Positions 5,494 through 12,182 of a stretch of 13,952 nucleotides of DNA are shown piece after piece (the stretch's first letter is position 1; each line of letters begins with the position of its first letter). Source of the stretch: an uncultured Kiloniellales bacterium (GTDB lineage: Bacteria; Pseudomonadota; Alphaproteobacteria; Kiloniellales; JAKSDN01); contig CALJXB010000035.1 in the NCBI GenBank assembly GCA_937974415.1, positions 1 through 13,952 of the forward strand, read 5' to 3'. A model generated the notes under the pieces. The model did no database searches, was not told where the DNA came from, and saw nothing but the letters and a program-made list of their open reading frames with translations. A program made the translations under genes and the position numbers.

Positions 5494-6104
5494 CAGGGTT
5501 CATGCGACATTACGTGCGCGCCATCGACGCGATGAACTACCGGTTCGGCCGGGTGATGATGTATGGGATCTTCGCCATGATGGGGATCCTGTTCTGGTCC
5601 ACACTCACCAAGGTCGGTAGCGACATCGGCCTCGGGATAAATCCTTCACTCTGGACGTTGGAGACCGCCCAGTTCGCCATGGTTGCCTACTACATGATAG
5701 GCGGGCCCTACGCGATCCAGATGGGTTCGAATGTCAGGATGGATTTGTTCTACGGCAACTGGTCCGATCGCCGGAAGGCGTGGTTCGATGCCTTCACGGT
5801 GTTCTTTCTGATCTTCTACCTCGTCGTCCTGCTCTGGGGCGGGCTTTCGTCCGCATCCTATTCGCTGGGGGATTTCAGAGGCGAACCTCTGAGCTTCTTC
5901 GGCAGTATAATCGGCGGGTTCATCACCGATGGGGTCGAGGGTGCTTCGGAGAAAATGGGCGTTCTGGAGCGCAGCAACTCGGTCTGGCGCGCATATCTCT
6001 GGCCAATCAAGCTTCTGATGGTCTTCGGCATCTTCCTGATGCTGCTGCAGGCGATTTCCGAGCTCTTCAAGGACATTTTCCACATCCGCGGCTTGGAGCC
6101 CTGA
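5490..6104 (+). CDS. TRAP transporter small permease (DctQ type)
   Basis: This 204-residue inner-membrane subunit pairs with the large permease for Na+-driven uptake. Four hydrophobic helices are visible (about 20-40, 58-78, 101-120, 170-190). The DctQ signature N-V-R-M-D-L-F-Y lies at 81-88, followed by W-S-x-R-R-K-A-W-F-D. Between helices 3 and 4 is a stretch of roughly 30 residues (about 128-160) that is longer than the loop I expect in most DctQ proteins. The GTG start at 5490 is preceded by AAGGG about ten bases upstream and overlaps the stop of the truncated FGase frame. An alternative ATG lies at 5502. The stop overlaps the next gene by one base (TGATG), so translation of the two permeases is coupled. 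Confidence 0.9.
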   Translation: MTGFMRHYVRAIDAMNYRFGRVMMYGIFAMMGILFWSTLTKVGSDIGLGINPSLWTLETAQFAMVAYYMIGGPYAIQMGSNVRMDLFYGNWSDRRKAWFDAFTVFFLIFYLVVLLWGGLSSASYSLGDFRGEPLSFFGSIIGGFITDGVEGASEKMGVLERSNSVWRAYLWPIKLLMVFGIFLMLLQAISELFKDIFHIRGLEP

Positions 6105-7429
6105 TGAGCTACGAAGCGATTGCCATCCTGATGTTCAGCTCGATGATGCTGATGCTGTTTACCGGGCAGCGCGTCTTCGGTGCGATCGGCTTTGTAGCCG
6201 TGGTCGCGGCGATGGGGCTCTGGGGCGACAGGGGCGGTTTTGACCTCGCCTTCTCGGCGGCGATCAAGCTGATGAACTGGTACCCGCTTCTAACGCTGCC
6301 GATGTTCATCTTCATGGGCTATGTCCTCTCCGAGAGCCGGATCGCCGACGACCTTTACCGCATGTTCCATGTCTGGATGGGCGGGGTGTCGGGCGGGCTC
6401 GCGATCGGCACGATCGGGCTCATGGTTCTGATCTCGGCAATGAACGGTCTGAGCGTTGCGGGTATGGCAATCGGGGCCACAATCGCGCTGCCCGAGCTGC
6501 TGAGGCGAAACTACGACAAACTGATGGTCACGGGTGTGATCCAGGCAGGCTCGTCCCTGGGAATCCTCGTGCCGCCGTCCGTGGTTCTGGTCCTCTATGC
6601 CATAATCGCCCGTCAGCCCGTCGGCCAGCTTTGGCTCGCCGGAGTTCTTCCGGGTCTGATGATGGCGGGCCTCTTTGTCCTCTACATCTACATTCGTTGC
6701 CGTATCACTCCCCGGCTAGGCCCGGCCCTCTCGCCCCAGGAAAGAGATGTCGGATGGGCGGAGAAAATCAGTCTGCTCCGAGCAGGCCTCCTGCCACTGT
6801 TCATCTTTCTCGCGATGATGGTGCCCTTTGTCAACGGCTGGACTTCGCTCGTCGAAAGTTCTGCTGTGGGTGCAATATCGGCCTTCCTCGCCGCCGTGAT
6901 GAAGGGGCGTATGACGCGCGAGGTTTTTGAGAATTCGGTGCGGCGGACGCTAGGCGTCAGCTGCATGTTCATGTGGATCATCCTCGCGGCGCTGGCCTTC
7001 GGTGCGGTGTTCGACGGGCTGGGTGCGGTCAAAGCAATCGATGGTCTGTTCACCGAGCAACTGGGCCTAAGCCCCTGGATGATCCTGGTCCTAATGCAGG
7101 CGAGTTTCATCTTGCTCGGCACGTTCCTCGATGACACGGCGATGCTAGTGATCGTCGCGCCGCTCTACGTCCCACTGGTCGGCGCCCTGGGCTTCGACCT
7201 GATCTGGTACGGTGTGCTCTACACGATTACCTGCCAGATCGCCTACATGACGCCGCCATTCGGCTATAATCTCTTCCTAATGCGGGCCATGGCACCGCCC
7301 GAGATTACGATCAGGGATATCTACCGGTCGATCATCCCTTTCGTCGTCGTTATGGGGCTGGGTCTGGCTATGGTCATGATCTTCCCACAGGTCGCGCTTT
7401 GGCTTCCGGAGTATATCTACGACAAATGA
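6104..7429 (+). CDS. TRAP transporter large permease (DctM type)
   Basis: The 441-residue protein is the transport subunit, with about twelve hydrophobic segments and the usual length for DctM. Family features include the N-terminal L-M-L-F-T-G-Q-R-V-F segment, a G-Y-V-L-S-E-S-R-I-A-D-D-L-Y motif near 70-84, G-S-S-L-G-I-L-V-P-P-S near 150, and a C-terminal M-T-P-P-F-G-Y-N-L-F motif near 385. The ATG at 6104 shares its A with the stop of the small permease. Reading the frame back to 5780 only crosses the upstream gene, so that extension is rejected. A gap of 60 bases separates it from the binding-protein gene. GC is clearly lower than in backbone genes nearby. Confidence 0.95.
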   Translation: MSYEAIAILMFSSMMLMLFTGQRVFGAIGFVAVVAAMGLWGDRGGFDLAFSAAIKLMNWYPLLTLPMFIFMGYVLSESRIADDLYRMFHVWMGGVSGGLAIGTIGLMVLISAMNGLSVAGMAIGATIALPELLRRNYDKLMVTGVIQAGSSLGILVPPSVVLVLYAIIARQPVGQLWLAGVLPGLMMAGLFVLYIYIRCRITPRLGPALSPQERDVGWAEKISLLRAGLLPLFIFLAMMVPFVNGWTSLVESSAVGAISAFLAAVMKGRMTREVFENSVRRTLGVSCMFMWIILAALAFGAVFDGLGAVKAIDGLFTEQLGLSPWMILVLMQASFILLGTFLDDTAMLVIVAPLYVPLVGALGFDLIWYGVLYTITCQIAYMTPPFGYNLFLMRAMAPPEITIRDIYRSIIPFVVVMGLGLAMVMIFPQVALWLPEYIYDK

Positions 7430-7489
7430 ACGAGAACCCCGGTCAAAGGGGCGGAAAAAAATCATCTAACCAACATGGGAGAAACAAGA

Positions 7490-8530
7490 ATGACACAGAA
7501 CAGGCGGACATTTCTGAAAGGTGCCGCTCTCGCCGCCCCGGTGGCGCTCGGGGCCCCGGCGATAGTCAAGGCACAATCGCCCATCCGCTGGCGACTTCAA
7601 ACCTATGCCGGAACAGCATTGGGCGAGCACGTTACGAAGCCGATGGTGGACTACGTGAACAACGTCGCCAACGGCGAGATGGAGATCGAGCTCTTCTACT
7701 CGAACCAGATCGTGCCAACAGGCGAACTCTTCCAGGCCCTGCAGCGCGGCACCATCGACATGGTCCACTCGGACGACGACTCGATGGCATCGCCCACACC
7801 GCTACGCCAGTTCGGCGGCTACTTCCCGTTTGCCACAAAGCACATCCTCGATGTTCCGGTACTGTTTAGCCAGTATGGTCTCGCCGACATCTGGCACGAA
7901 GAATACGCTAAGGTCGGTGTCGAGTGGATATCGGCCGCGGGGCAGGATCCCTGCAACTTCAACACCAAGAAAGAAGTGACGTCGCTTGCCGATCTCGACG
8001 GCCTAAGGCTTTACACCTTCCCGACCGCCGGGCGCTTCCTCGCGGCATTCGGCGTCGTGCCGATGAACATTCCCTATGAGGACGCCGAGGTCGCGGCTCA
8101 GACAGGTGAACTTGACGGTATGGCCTGGTCGGGGATCACCGAAGACTACGCCGTAGGTTGGGCCGACGTGACGGACTACTTCCTCACCAACAACGTTTCC
8201 GGCGCCTGGATCGGATCGTGGTTCGTGAACCAGCAGAAGTGGGCGGATTTGCCGGACCACCTCAAGCAGCTCGTCTTGGCAGCGACCGAGGCCTGCCACA
8301 CCTATCGCAACCAGTGGTACTGGGGCGGCGAAGCGCGGCTCAGAGCTGAGGGTGACAAGCTCCAGGTGCGCACCGTTCCGGCAAGTGAATGGGCCGAGGT
8401 CGAGAACGCCGCCAAAGACTTCTGGAACGAGGTGGCCAAAGAAGGTGAGATCGAAGAGAAGATCGTTGGAATATTCCGCCAGTACAACGGGGTCATCAAT
8501 CAGGCTGGTCCTCCGTACACCAACAGCTGA
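7490..8530 (+). CDS. TRAP transporter periplasmic substrate-binding protein (DctP/FcbT1-like), Tat-exported
   Basis: The 346-residue extracytoplasmic binding protein has a twin-arginine signal: N-R-R-T-F-L-K-G at 4-11, a hydrophobic stretch, and likely cleavage near V-K-A at 26-28. The mature part matches the TRAP binding-protein fold, with L-F-Q-A-L-Q-R-G-T-I-D at 80-90, D-G-L-R-L-Y-T-F at 170-177, and G-E-L-D-G-M-A-W at 206-213. The style recalls the FcbT1/TakP branch, which binds 2-oxo or aromatic acids. Position 175, where most relatives have the carboxylate-clamping Arg, is Tyr here. The start is ATG at 7490, because GGGAGA (7477-7482) lies seven bases upstream; the ATG at 7475 lacks such a site and would displace the Tat motif. 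Substrate unknown. Confidence 0.92.
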   Translation: MTQNRRTFLKGAALAAPVALGAPAIVKAQSPIRWRLQTYAGTALGEHVTKPMVDYVNNVANGEMEIELFYSNQIVPTGELFQALQRGTIDMVHSDDDSMASPTPLRQFGGYFPFATKHILDVPVLFSQYGLADIWHEEYAKVGVEWISAAGQDPCNFNTKKEVTSLADLDGLRLYTFPTAGRFLAAFGVVPMNIPYEDAEVAAQTGELDGMAWSGITEDYAVGWADVTDYFLTNNVSGAWIGSWFVNQQKWADLPDHLKQLVLAATEACHTYRNQWYWGGEARLRAEGDKLQVRTVPASEWAEVENAAKDFWNEVAKEGEIEEKIVGIFRQYNGVINQAGPPYTNS

Positions 8531-8541
8531 CCAAGAAACGG

Positions 8542-8589
8542 ACTCGCCGGATTCCGCTCTTCCTTCATGGCAGTGTCGGGCCGGCGAGT
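8542..8589. repeat. 9-bp perfect inverted repeat after the binding-protein gene
   Basis: ACTCGCCGG (8542-8550) pairs with CCGGCGAGT (8581-8589) across a 30-base loop, starting 11 bases after the stop codon. A second, smaller stem (ACGACA at 8594-8599 with TGTCGT at 8619-8624) follows. They could stabilise the 3' end of the transporter mRNA. Confidence 0.5.
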
Positions 8590-8677
8590 TCGAACGACAA
8601 GCGCTGGGTGACCACTCCTGTCGTCCACCTGCGCCCTGAAGAAAAAGTTCCTTTGATAATGCCTCCGCTTTCGCTCG

Positions 8678-8712
8678 ACCCCCGGCGGTGCGCACCACCG
8701 GGGGTTTCTTTT
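8678..8712 (+). terminator. Strong intrinsic terminator of the TRAP operon
   Basis: CCCCC-GG-c-GGTG (8679-8690) pairs with CACC-a-CC-GGGGG (8693-8704) around a 2-base apex, with a single C/A mismatch. TTTCTTTT follows directly (8705-8712). This is a textbook rho-independent terminator for rightward transcription. It also separates the TRAP operon from the convergent stress-protein gene. Confidence 0.85.
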
Positions 8713-8739
8713 GGCCCGCAAGAGGCCGTCGCTCCGACC

Positions 8740-9603
8740 TCAGTGCGCCATGAAGACCGGGATCTTGGACTTGGCCGTGACGCTTTCGGTCACGCCGCCG
8801 AGCACCATCTCCCGCAGCCGGCTGTGGCCGTAGGCGCCCATTACCAGCATGTCGGCGCCGGCCGCGGCGGCCTCGTCGAGCAGGCGTTCGCCAAGCGCGC
8901 CCTCCTCGGGCAGGAAGGCCCAAGTCCGGGCCGAAATTCCATGTTCGCCCAGATAATCCGCGAGCGCGCTGGGTTTGGCGCCGACCTTCTCCATATCGGC
9001 TGTCAGGATGGTGACGGTCTCGGCACGGCGCAGCAGCGGCAGCGCGGCACCGGTGGCGCGCGCTGCGCCGAGGGTGCCGTCCCAGGCAATGGCGAGGCTC
9101 GAGCCCAGGCGCTCCGGCAAGGTTTCGGGGACCATCAACAAGGGCCTGCCGGTTTCGAACATGGCCGTCTCCACGGCCTGGGAAAAACCGACTTCGGAGA
9201 CCGGCCCGCGCACCAGCACCAGGTCGGCGAGACGCCCGCGCCGGGAGAGCTCGTCGGCCTCCCGACCGGCAACGCGCCGGAAGGCGACCCGAAAACTGCC
9301 GGGCTGGGGTGGATCATCGGGCTCGCAAGTGTCCAGCCCGGCATCGACGCAGAGGCTCTTGAAGAGCGCCACGGCCGTCTCCGCCCTCAACTCCCGCTGC
9401 TCTCTCAGGCCCTCGAGCATTTGCCCGATCGCGCCGGCCGTCAGGCCTTCCGCGACTATCGGGATCGCTTGCTCTTCCGAAAGCTCGATATGGAGCAGCT
9501 CGACCCGGGCCGGGAAGGCCTGACCCAACTGCAGAGCCGCCTTGGCAACGGCCTCGCTGCCCGGTTCACCGTCTATGTAGGCCAGCACCTTCGCCCAAGT
9601 CAT
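8740..9603 (-). CDS. Universal stress protein, tandem UspA domains
   Basis: The 287-residue cytosolic protein has two UspA-type domains in tandem. The N-terminal one (about 1-150) is degenerate. The C-terminal one (about 150-287) keeps the nucleotide-binding signature G-x2-G-x9-G from residue 256 (G-A-Y-G-H-S-R-L-R-E and the following G-G-V-T-E-S), so ATP binding is expected. Such proteins support survival under hypoxia, starvation or redox stress. The start is ATG at 9603, because GGGAGG (minus strand, 9614-9609) lies five bases before it; the reading to 9672 would cross the FNR/FixK box. The gene lies alone between a convergent TRAP terminator and the fieF-like gene. The palindrome at 9666-9679 suggests low-oxygen control. 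Confidence 0.9.
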   Translation of the reverse strand: MTWAKVLAYIDGEPGSEAVAKAALQLGQAFPARVELLHIELSEEQAIPIVAEGLTAGAIGQMLEGLREQRELRAETAVALFKSLCVDAGLDTCEPDDPPQPGSFRVAFRRVAGREADELSRRGRLADLVLVRGPVSEVGFSQAVETAMFETGRPLLMVPETLPERLGSSLAIAWDGTLGAARATGAALPLLRRAETVTILTADMEKVGAKPSALADYLGEHGISARTWAFLPEEGALGERLLDEAAAAGADMLVMGAYGHSRLREMVLGGVTESVTAKSKIPVFMAH

Positions 9604-9665
9604 GGCATCCTCCCATCCTGTCGCTGCAACTGCCGTTGTTTTCAGCCTGCGCCGCCGACACGGCA

Positions 9666-9679
9666 TTGACATACGTCAA
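9666..9679 (-). promoter_or_regulatory. FNR/FixK-type palindrome upstream of the universal stress gene
   Basis: TTGACATACGTCAA is a perfect dyad (TTGAC-N4-GTCAA), matching the half-sites used by FNR, FixK and Dnr-type regulators. Its centre is 69-70 bases before the ATG at 9603. If it sits at -41.5, transcription would start near 9631. The neighbouring fieF-like gene ends at 9701, so the box can only serve the stress gene. Confidence 0.7.
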
Positions 9680-9700
9680 GTTCGGATACGGCGGCCGGAG

Positions 9701-10660
9701 TCACGCGAAGCGAGCGCGCGGCTCTTCGATGCCATGGGGATCCTGGTGAATGATCACCTCGGCGCCAGGAAAGGCCTCGTGCAGACGCGCCTCCACCTCG
9801 TCGGCGATCTCGTGCGACCGCAAAAGCGTCATCTCGCCGTCGAGCTCAAGGTGGATCTGAATGAAGGTGTCGCGCCCGGAGGCTCGGGTTCTAAGGTCGT
9901 GAAGGCCAATCACCGCCGGGTGCGCCTGGACGATGTCCTTGATTCGCTGGCGATCCTCGTCGGGCAGCTCCCGGTCCATCAGCATGTCGTAGGCTCCGCG
10001 GGCGATACGCCAGGCGCAGTACAAGATATAAGCGGCGATGCCGAGGCCGAAGACCGGGTCGGCCCAGTCCCAGCCCAATTGGGACACCAGCAGGAGGGCC
10101 ACGATCACCGAGCCGTTGACCAGCAGGTCACCGAAATAGTGGAGCGAGTCGGCCTTAATCGCGATCGAGCCGGTCTTGCGGACCACGTAGGCCTGGAACC
10201 GGGTCAGGACGAAGGTCACGGCGATGGCGAAGGCCATGACGCCGATGCCGAAGCCCGTGTGGGCGATCGGCGCCGGGGTGAACAGCCGGTGGCTGGCTTC
10301 GAAGACGAGGAAGAGGGCGGAGCCGGAGATGAAGGTGGCCTGGCCCAGGGCCGCCAGCGGCTCGGCCTTGCCGTGGCCGAAGCGGTGCTCCCGGTCGGCC
10401 GGCATGAGGGCATGGCGCACCGCCAGGAGGTTGATGATCGAGGCCAGCGCGTCGAGCACCGAATCGATCAGGGTCGAGAGCAGGCTGACCGAGTCCGTGT
10501 AGAGCCAGGCCACCAGCTTTACGCCGATCAGAACCATGGCCGTGGCCACCGAGGCATAAGTGGCCAAGCGCATCAAGCGGGCGGCCTCGGCGCTGTGCGT
10601 CGGCCTCGTTGAGGCGGTGCCGGCGCGCGCTTCGCCGCCGGGATCGGCCGCTTGGCTCAT
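9701..10660 (-). CDS. fieF: Cation diffusion facilitator, FieF-like Zn/Fe exporter
   Basis: The 319-residue inner-membrane antiporter exports divalent cations in exchange for protons. After a hydrophilic N-terminus of about 30 residues come six membrane helices. The transport site is visible as Asp66 and Asp70 (D-S-V-L-D) with His174 and Asp178 (H-Y-F-G-D), the DD-HD set found in E. coli FieF/YiiP, which moves Zn and Fe. R-F-G-H-G-K-A-E near 93-100 is also typical. The cytosolic C-terminal domain (about 225-310) carries the H-Q-D-P-H motif and can sense metal. The start is ATG at 10660; the frame reading back to 10864 only crosses pdxH. It lies 16 bases after pdxH and is probably co-transcribed. 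No strong ribosome site is visible, so coupling to pdxH is likely. Confidence 0.9.
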   Translation of the reverse strand: MSQAADPGGEARAGTASTRPTHSAEAARLMRLATYASVATAMVLIGVKLVAWLYTDSVSLLSTLIDSVLDALASIINLLAVRHALMPADREHRFGHGKAEPLAALGQATFISGSALFLVFEASHRLFTPAPIAHTGFGIGVMAFAIAVTFVLTRFQAYVVRKTGSIAIKADSLHYFGDLLVNGSVIVALLLVSQLGWDWADPVFGLGIAAYILYCAWRIARGAYDMLMDRELPDEDRQRIKDIVQAHPAVIGLHDLRTRASGRDTFIQIHLELDGEMTLLRSHEIADEVEARLHEAFPGAEVIIHQDPHGIEEPRARFA

Positions 10661-10676
10661 GGTCACGTCCCGGCCG

Positions 10677-11294
10677 TCACGGAAACAGGCGCTCGGTCCG
10701 CCACGCGACCTGGTTGGCCTCTCCGCCCTCTTCCCGGTGGTAGACCAGTCGGTCGTGCAGGCGGAACGCGCCGTCCTGCCAGAACTCGATCCTCTGGGTG
10801 GAGACTCGAAACCCCGACCAATGGGGCGGCCGCGGCACCTGGCCGATGGCGTATTTGGCGGCACAGCGCGCGACGCGCTTTTCCAACTCGAAGCGACCCT
10901 CCAGGGGCCGCGACTGGTCGCTCGCCCAGGCGCCGATCTGGCTCTGGCGCGGACGGCTCGCGAAATAGGCGTCGGCCTCGGCGTCGCTCACAGGGGTGAC
11001 CGGGCCTTCTATGCGGATCTGCCGGCGCAGCGACTTCCAGTGGAACAGCAATGCCGCCTTGGGATGGGCGCGCAGCTGCTCGCCCTTGCGGCTTTCCAGG
11101 TTGGTGTAGAAGACAAAACCCTCGGCGTCGAAACCCTTGAGGAGCACCATGCGCAGGCTTGGCATGCCGTCATCGCCGACCGTGGCGAGGGCCATGGCGT
11201 TATGGTCGTTCGGCTCCTGTTGCTCGGCCTCTTCGAACCAGGCGGCGAAAAGGGAGAGGGGATCCTCCAGCGTGGTCTCGGCGATACGCACCAT
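10677..11294 (-). CDS. pdxH: Pyridoxamine/pyridoxine 5'-phosphate oxidase
   Basis: This 205-residue FMN flavoenzyme oxidises pyridoxamine or pyridoxine 5'-phosphate to pyridoxal 5'-phosphate, the last step of vitamin B6 synthesis and salvage. Diagnostic stretches are R-M-V-L-L-K-G-F (FMN binding, about 52-59), [10 protein letters not shown] near 66-75, [11 protein letters not shown] near 115-125, and the C-terminal W-S-G-F-R-V-S-T with a final R-L-F-P. Length is normal. I place the start at ATG 11294; a frame back to 11423 would add a stretch unlike the family. A purine run GGGGGAG lies about 11 bases upstream. It is the first gene of a probable two-gene operon with the fieF-like gene and is divergent from the lipoprotein gene. 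Confidence 0.95.
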   Translation of the reverse strand: MVRIAETTLEDPLSLFAAWFEEAEQQEPNDHNAMALATVGDDGMPSLRMVLLKGFDAEGFVFYTNLESRKGEQLRAHPKAALLFHWKSLRRQIRIEGPVTPVSDAEADAYFASRPRQSQIGAWASDQSRPLEGRFELEKRVARCAAKYAIGQVPRPPHWSGFRVSTQRIEFWQDGAFRLHDRLVYHREEGGEANQVAWRTERLFP

Positions 11295-11629
11295 GTGACA
11301 GACGACTCCCCCAAAATCAAACCGCAGGCCGGCGTACCCCGAGTCCCGGTCCGGCCCGCTGTTCGGGCACCTTAGCGCCTGGCTCCCGGTAAAGAAAATG
11401 GCCATCCCTCGGAAACCCTGCAAGAGGCGCTGGAAGTTTAGTTCGAATCACAACGACGCCTCATAAATTATTGAAACATATATGTATAGTCCGCAAGTGA
11501 GTTGGATGCCTAGTGTTCTTGACCGAAGAATTTTCATCCCAGGGATGGAATTGTCGCCGGCATCGTATTAGGTCTATCGGTAATCGACCTCTCCGGATCG
11601 GTACGGACGTTTTGAGAAGGGGTGTTGTC
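11295..11629. promoter_or_regulatory. Divergent intergenic region between pdxH and lipoprotein gene
   Basis: These 335 bases hold no convincing gene. An AT-rich block (11436-11510) contains a perfect 10-bp palindrome ACATATATGT (11476-11485) and a -10-like TATAGT (11485-11490) without a good -35. A second imperfect palindrome lies at 11532-11550. GAGGCG (11424-11429) and CGCCTC (11457-11462) could form a stem. Promoters for both flanking genes must lie here, and the lipoprotein mRNA may have a leader of over 100 bases. Confidence 0.45.
11532..11550. promoter_or_regulatory. 19-bp near-perfect palindrome upstream of the lipoprotein gene
   Basis: The sequence TTTCATCCC-A-GGGATGGAA is symmetric around 11541, with eight of nine paired positions matching. 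It lies 80-98 bases before the ATG at 11630, and a TTGACC hexamer (11519-11524) lies just before it. It could be an operator; the regulator is unknown. Confidence 0.35.
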
Positions 11630-12103
11630 ATGACGTTCAAGACTGCCGCCGCCGCGATAGTAATCGCCCTGTTTGCGGCGGCCTGTTCGAACAGCCCGTA
11701 CGGCGAAAAGCAGACCGTGGGTACGGTCGGCGGCGCGGCCATTGGCGGGCTTTTGGGCTCTCAGTTCGGCGACGGTACCGGCCAATTGATCGCCACGGGG
11801 GCCGGCGTGCTGATCGGCGGGCTGATCGGCAGCGAGGTCGGCCGCACCATGGACGAGCAGGACGAGATGCGGGCCAACCAAGCGGTCGTCGAGGCGCACG
11901 AAGCCCCGCTCGGCGAAACCATCGTATGGAACAACCCGGATTCGGGCCACGCCGGCACGGTGACGCCGGTGCGCGACGGCACGTCCTCGAGCGGCCTTTA
12001 CTGCCGAGAATTTCAGCAGACCATCACCGTGGGCGGCCGCACGGAAACCGCTTACGGGACCGCCTGCCGCCAGCCCGACGGCACCTGGAAGATCGTCGAG
12101 TAG
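11630..12103 (+). CDS. Glycine-zipper outer-membrane lipoprotein, rickettsial 17-kDa antigen type
   Basis: The 157-residue protein begins with a lipoprotein signal (M-T-F-K, then a hydrophobic stretch) ending in a relaxed lipobox F-A-A-A-C, so Cys19 would be lipidated. A glycine-zipper segment follows (about 30-70), with G-G-A-A-I-G-G-L-L-G repeats typical of the 17-kDa surface antigen/SlyB-like 2TM fold that associates with the outer membrane. The C-terminal half (about 90-157) is a small beta domain with two cysteines (C-R-E-F and A-C-R-Q) and a final W-K-I-V-E, as in RT0821/Lpp0805-type surface proteins. The start is ATG at 11630, with AAGGGG about eight bases upstream. The role is probably envelope integrity. 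It lies 79 bases upstream of cbpA. Confidence 0.9.
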   Translation: MTFKTAAAAIVIALFAAACSNSPYGEKQTVGTVGGAAIGGLLGSQFGDGTGQLIATGAGVLIGGLIGSEVGRTMDEQDEMRANQAVVEAHEAPLGETIVWNNPDSGHAGTVTPVRDGTSSSGLYCREFQQTITVGGRTETAYGTACRQPDGTWKIVE

Positions 12104-12170
12104 TCCAACCCTCCCCCCTCGGCGGCGCGCCCAGGCAAGGGATGCCATGCGCGCACCGACTCAGCTGGTG

Positions 12171-12176
12171 TAGACT
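12171..12176 (+). promoter_or_regulatory. Candidate -10 element placing cbpA start at its ATG
   Basis: TAGACT lies six bases before the cbpA ATG at 12183, with no Shine-Dalgarno sequence between. A transcript from here would be leaderless. No good -35 is visible, so the site is speculative. Confidence 0.25.
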
Positions 12177-12182
12177 GCCTGC

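Noticed and set aside
5780..6103. Upstream extension of the large TRAP permease
   Set aside because: The extension lies wholly within the small-permease gene. The TGATG overlap at 6102-6106 marks the normal start.
8608..9669. 353-codon plus-strand frame antisense to the universal stress gene
   Set aside because: The minus-strand frame has clear UspA motifs and a ribosome site. The plus-strand translation is low-complexity and also crosses the TRAP terminator.
11424..11462. tRNA-like 3' end with GTTCGAATC
   Set aside because: The bases beside the TTCGAAT loop cannot form a T-stem and no other arms are found, so it is neither a tRNA nor a clear attachment site.
11519..11567. General stress sigma (EcfG-type) promoter before the lipoprotein gene
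   Set aside because: GGAAT and CGT-like elements are present but only about 12 bases apart, too close for GGAAC-N16/17-CGTT.
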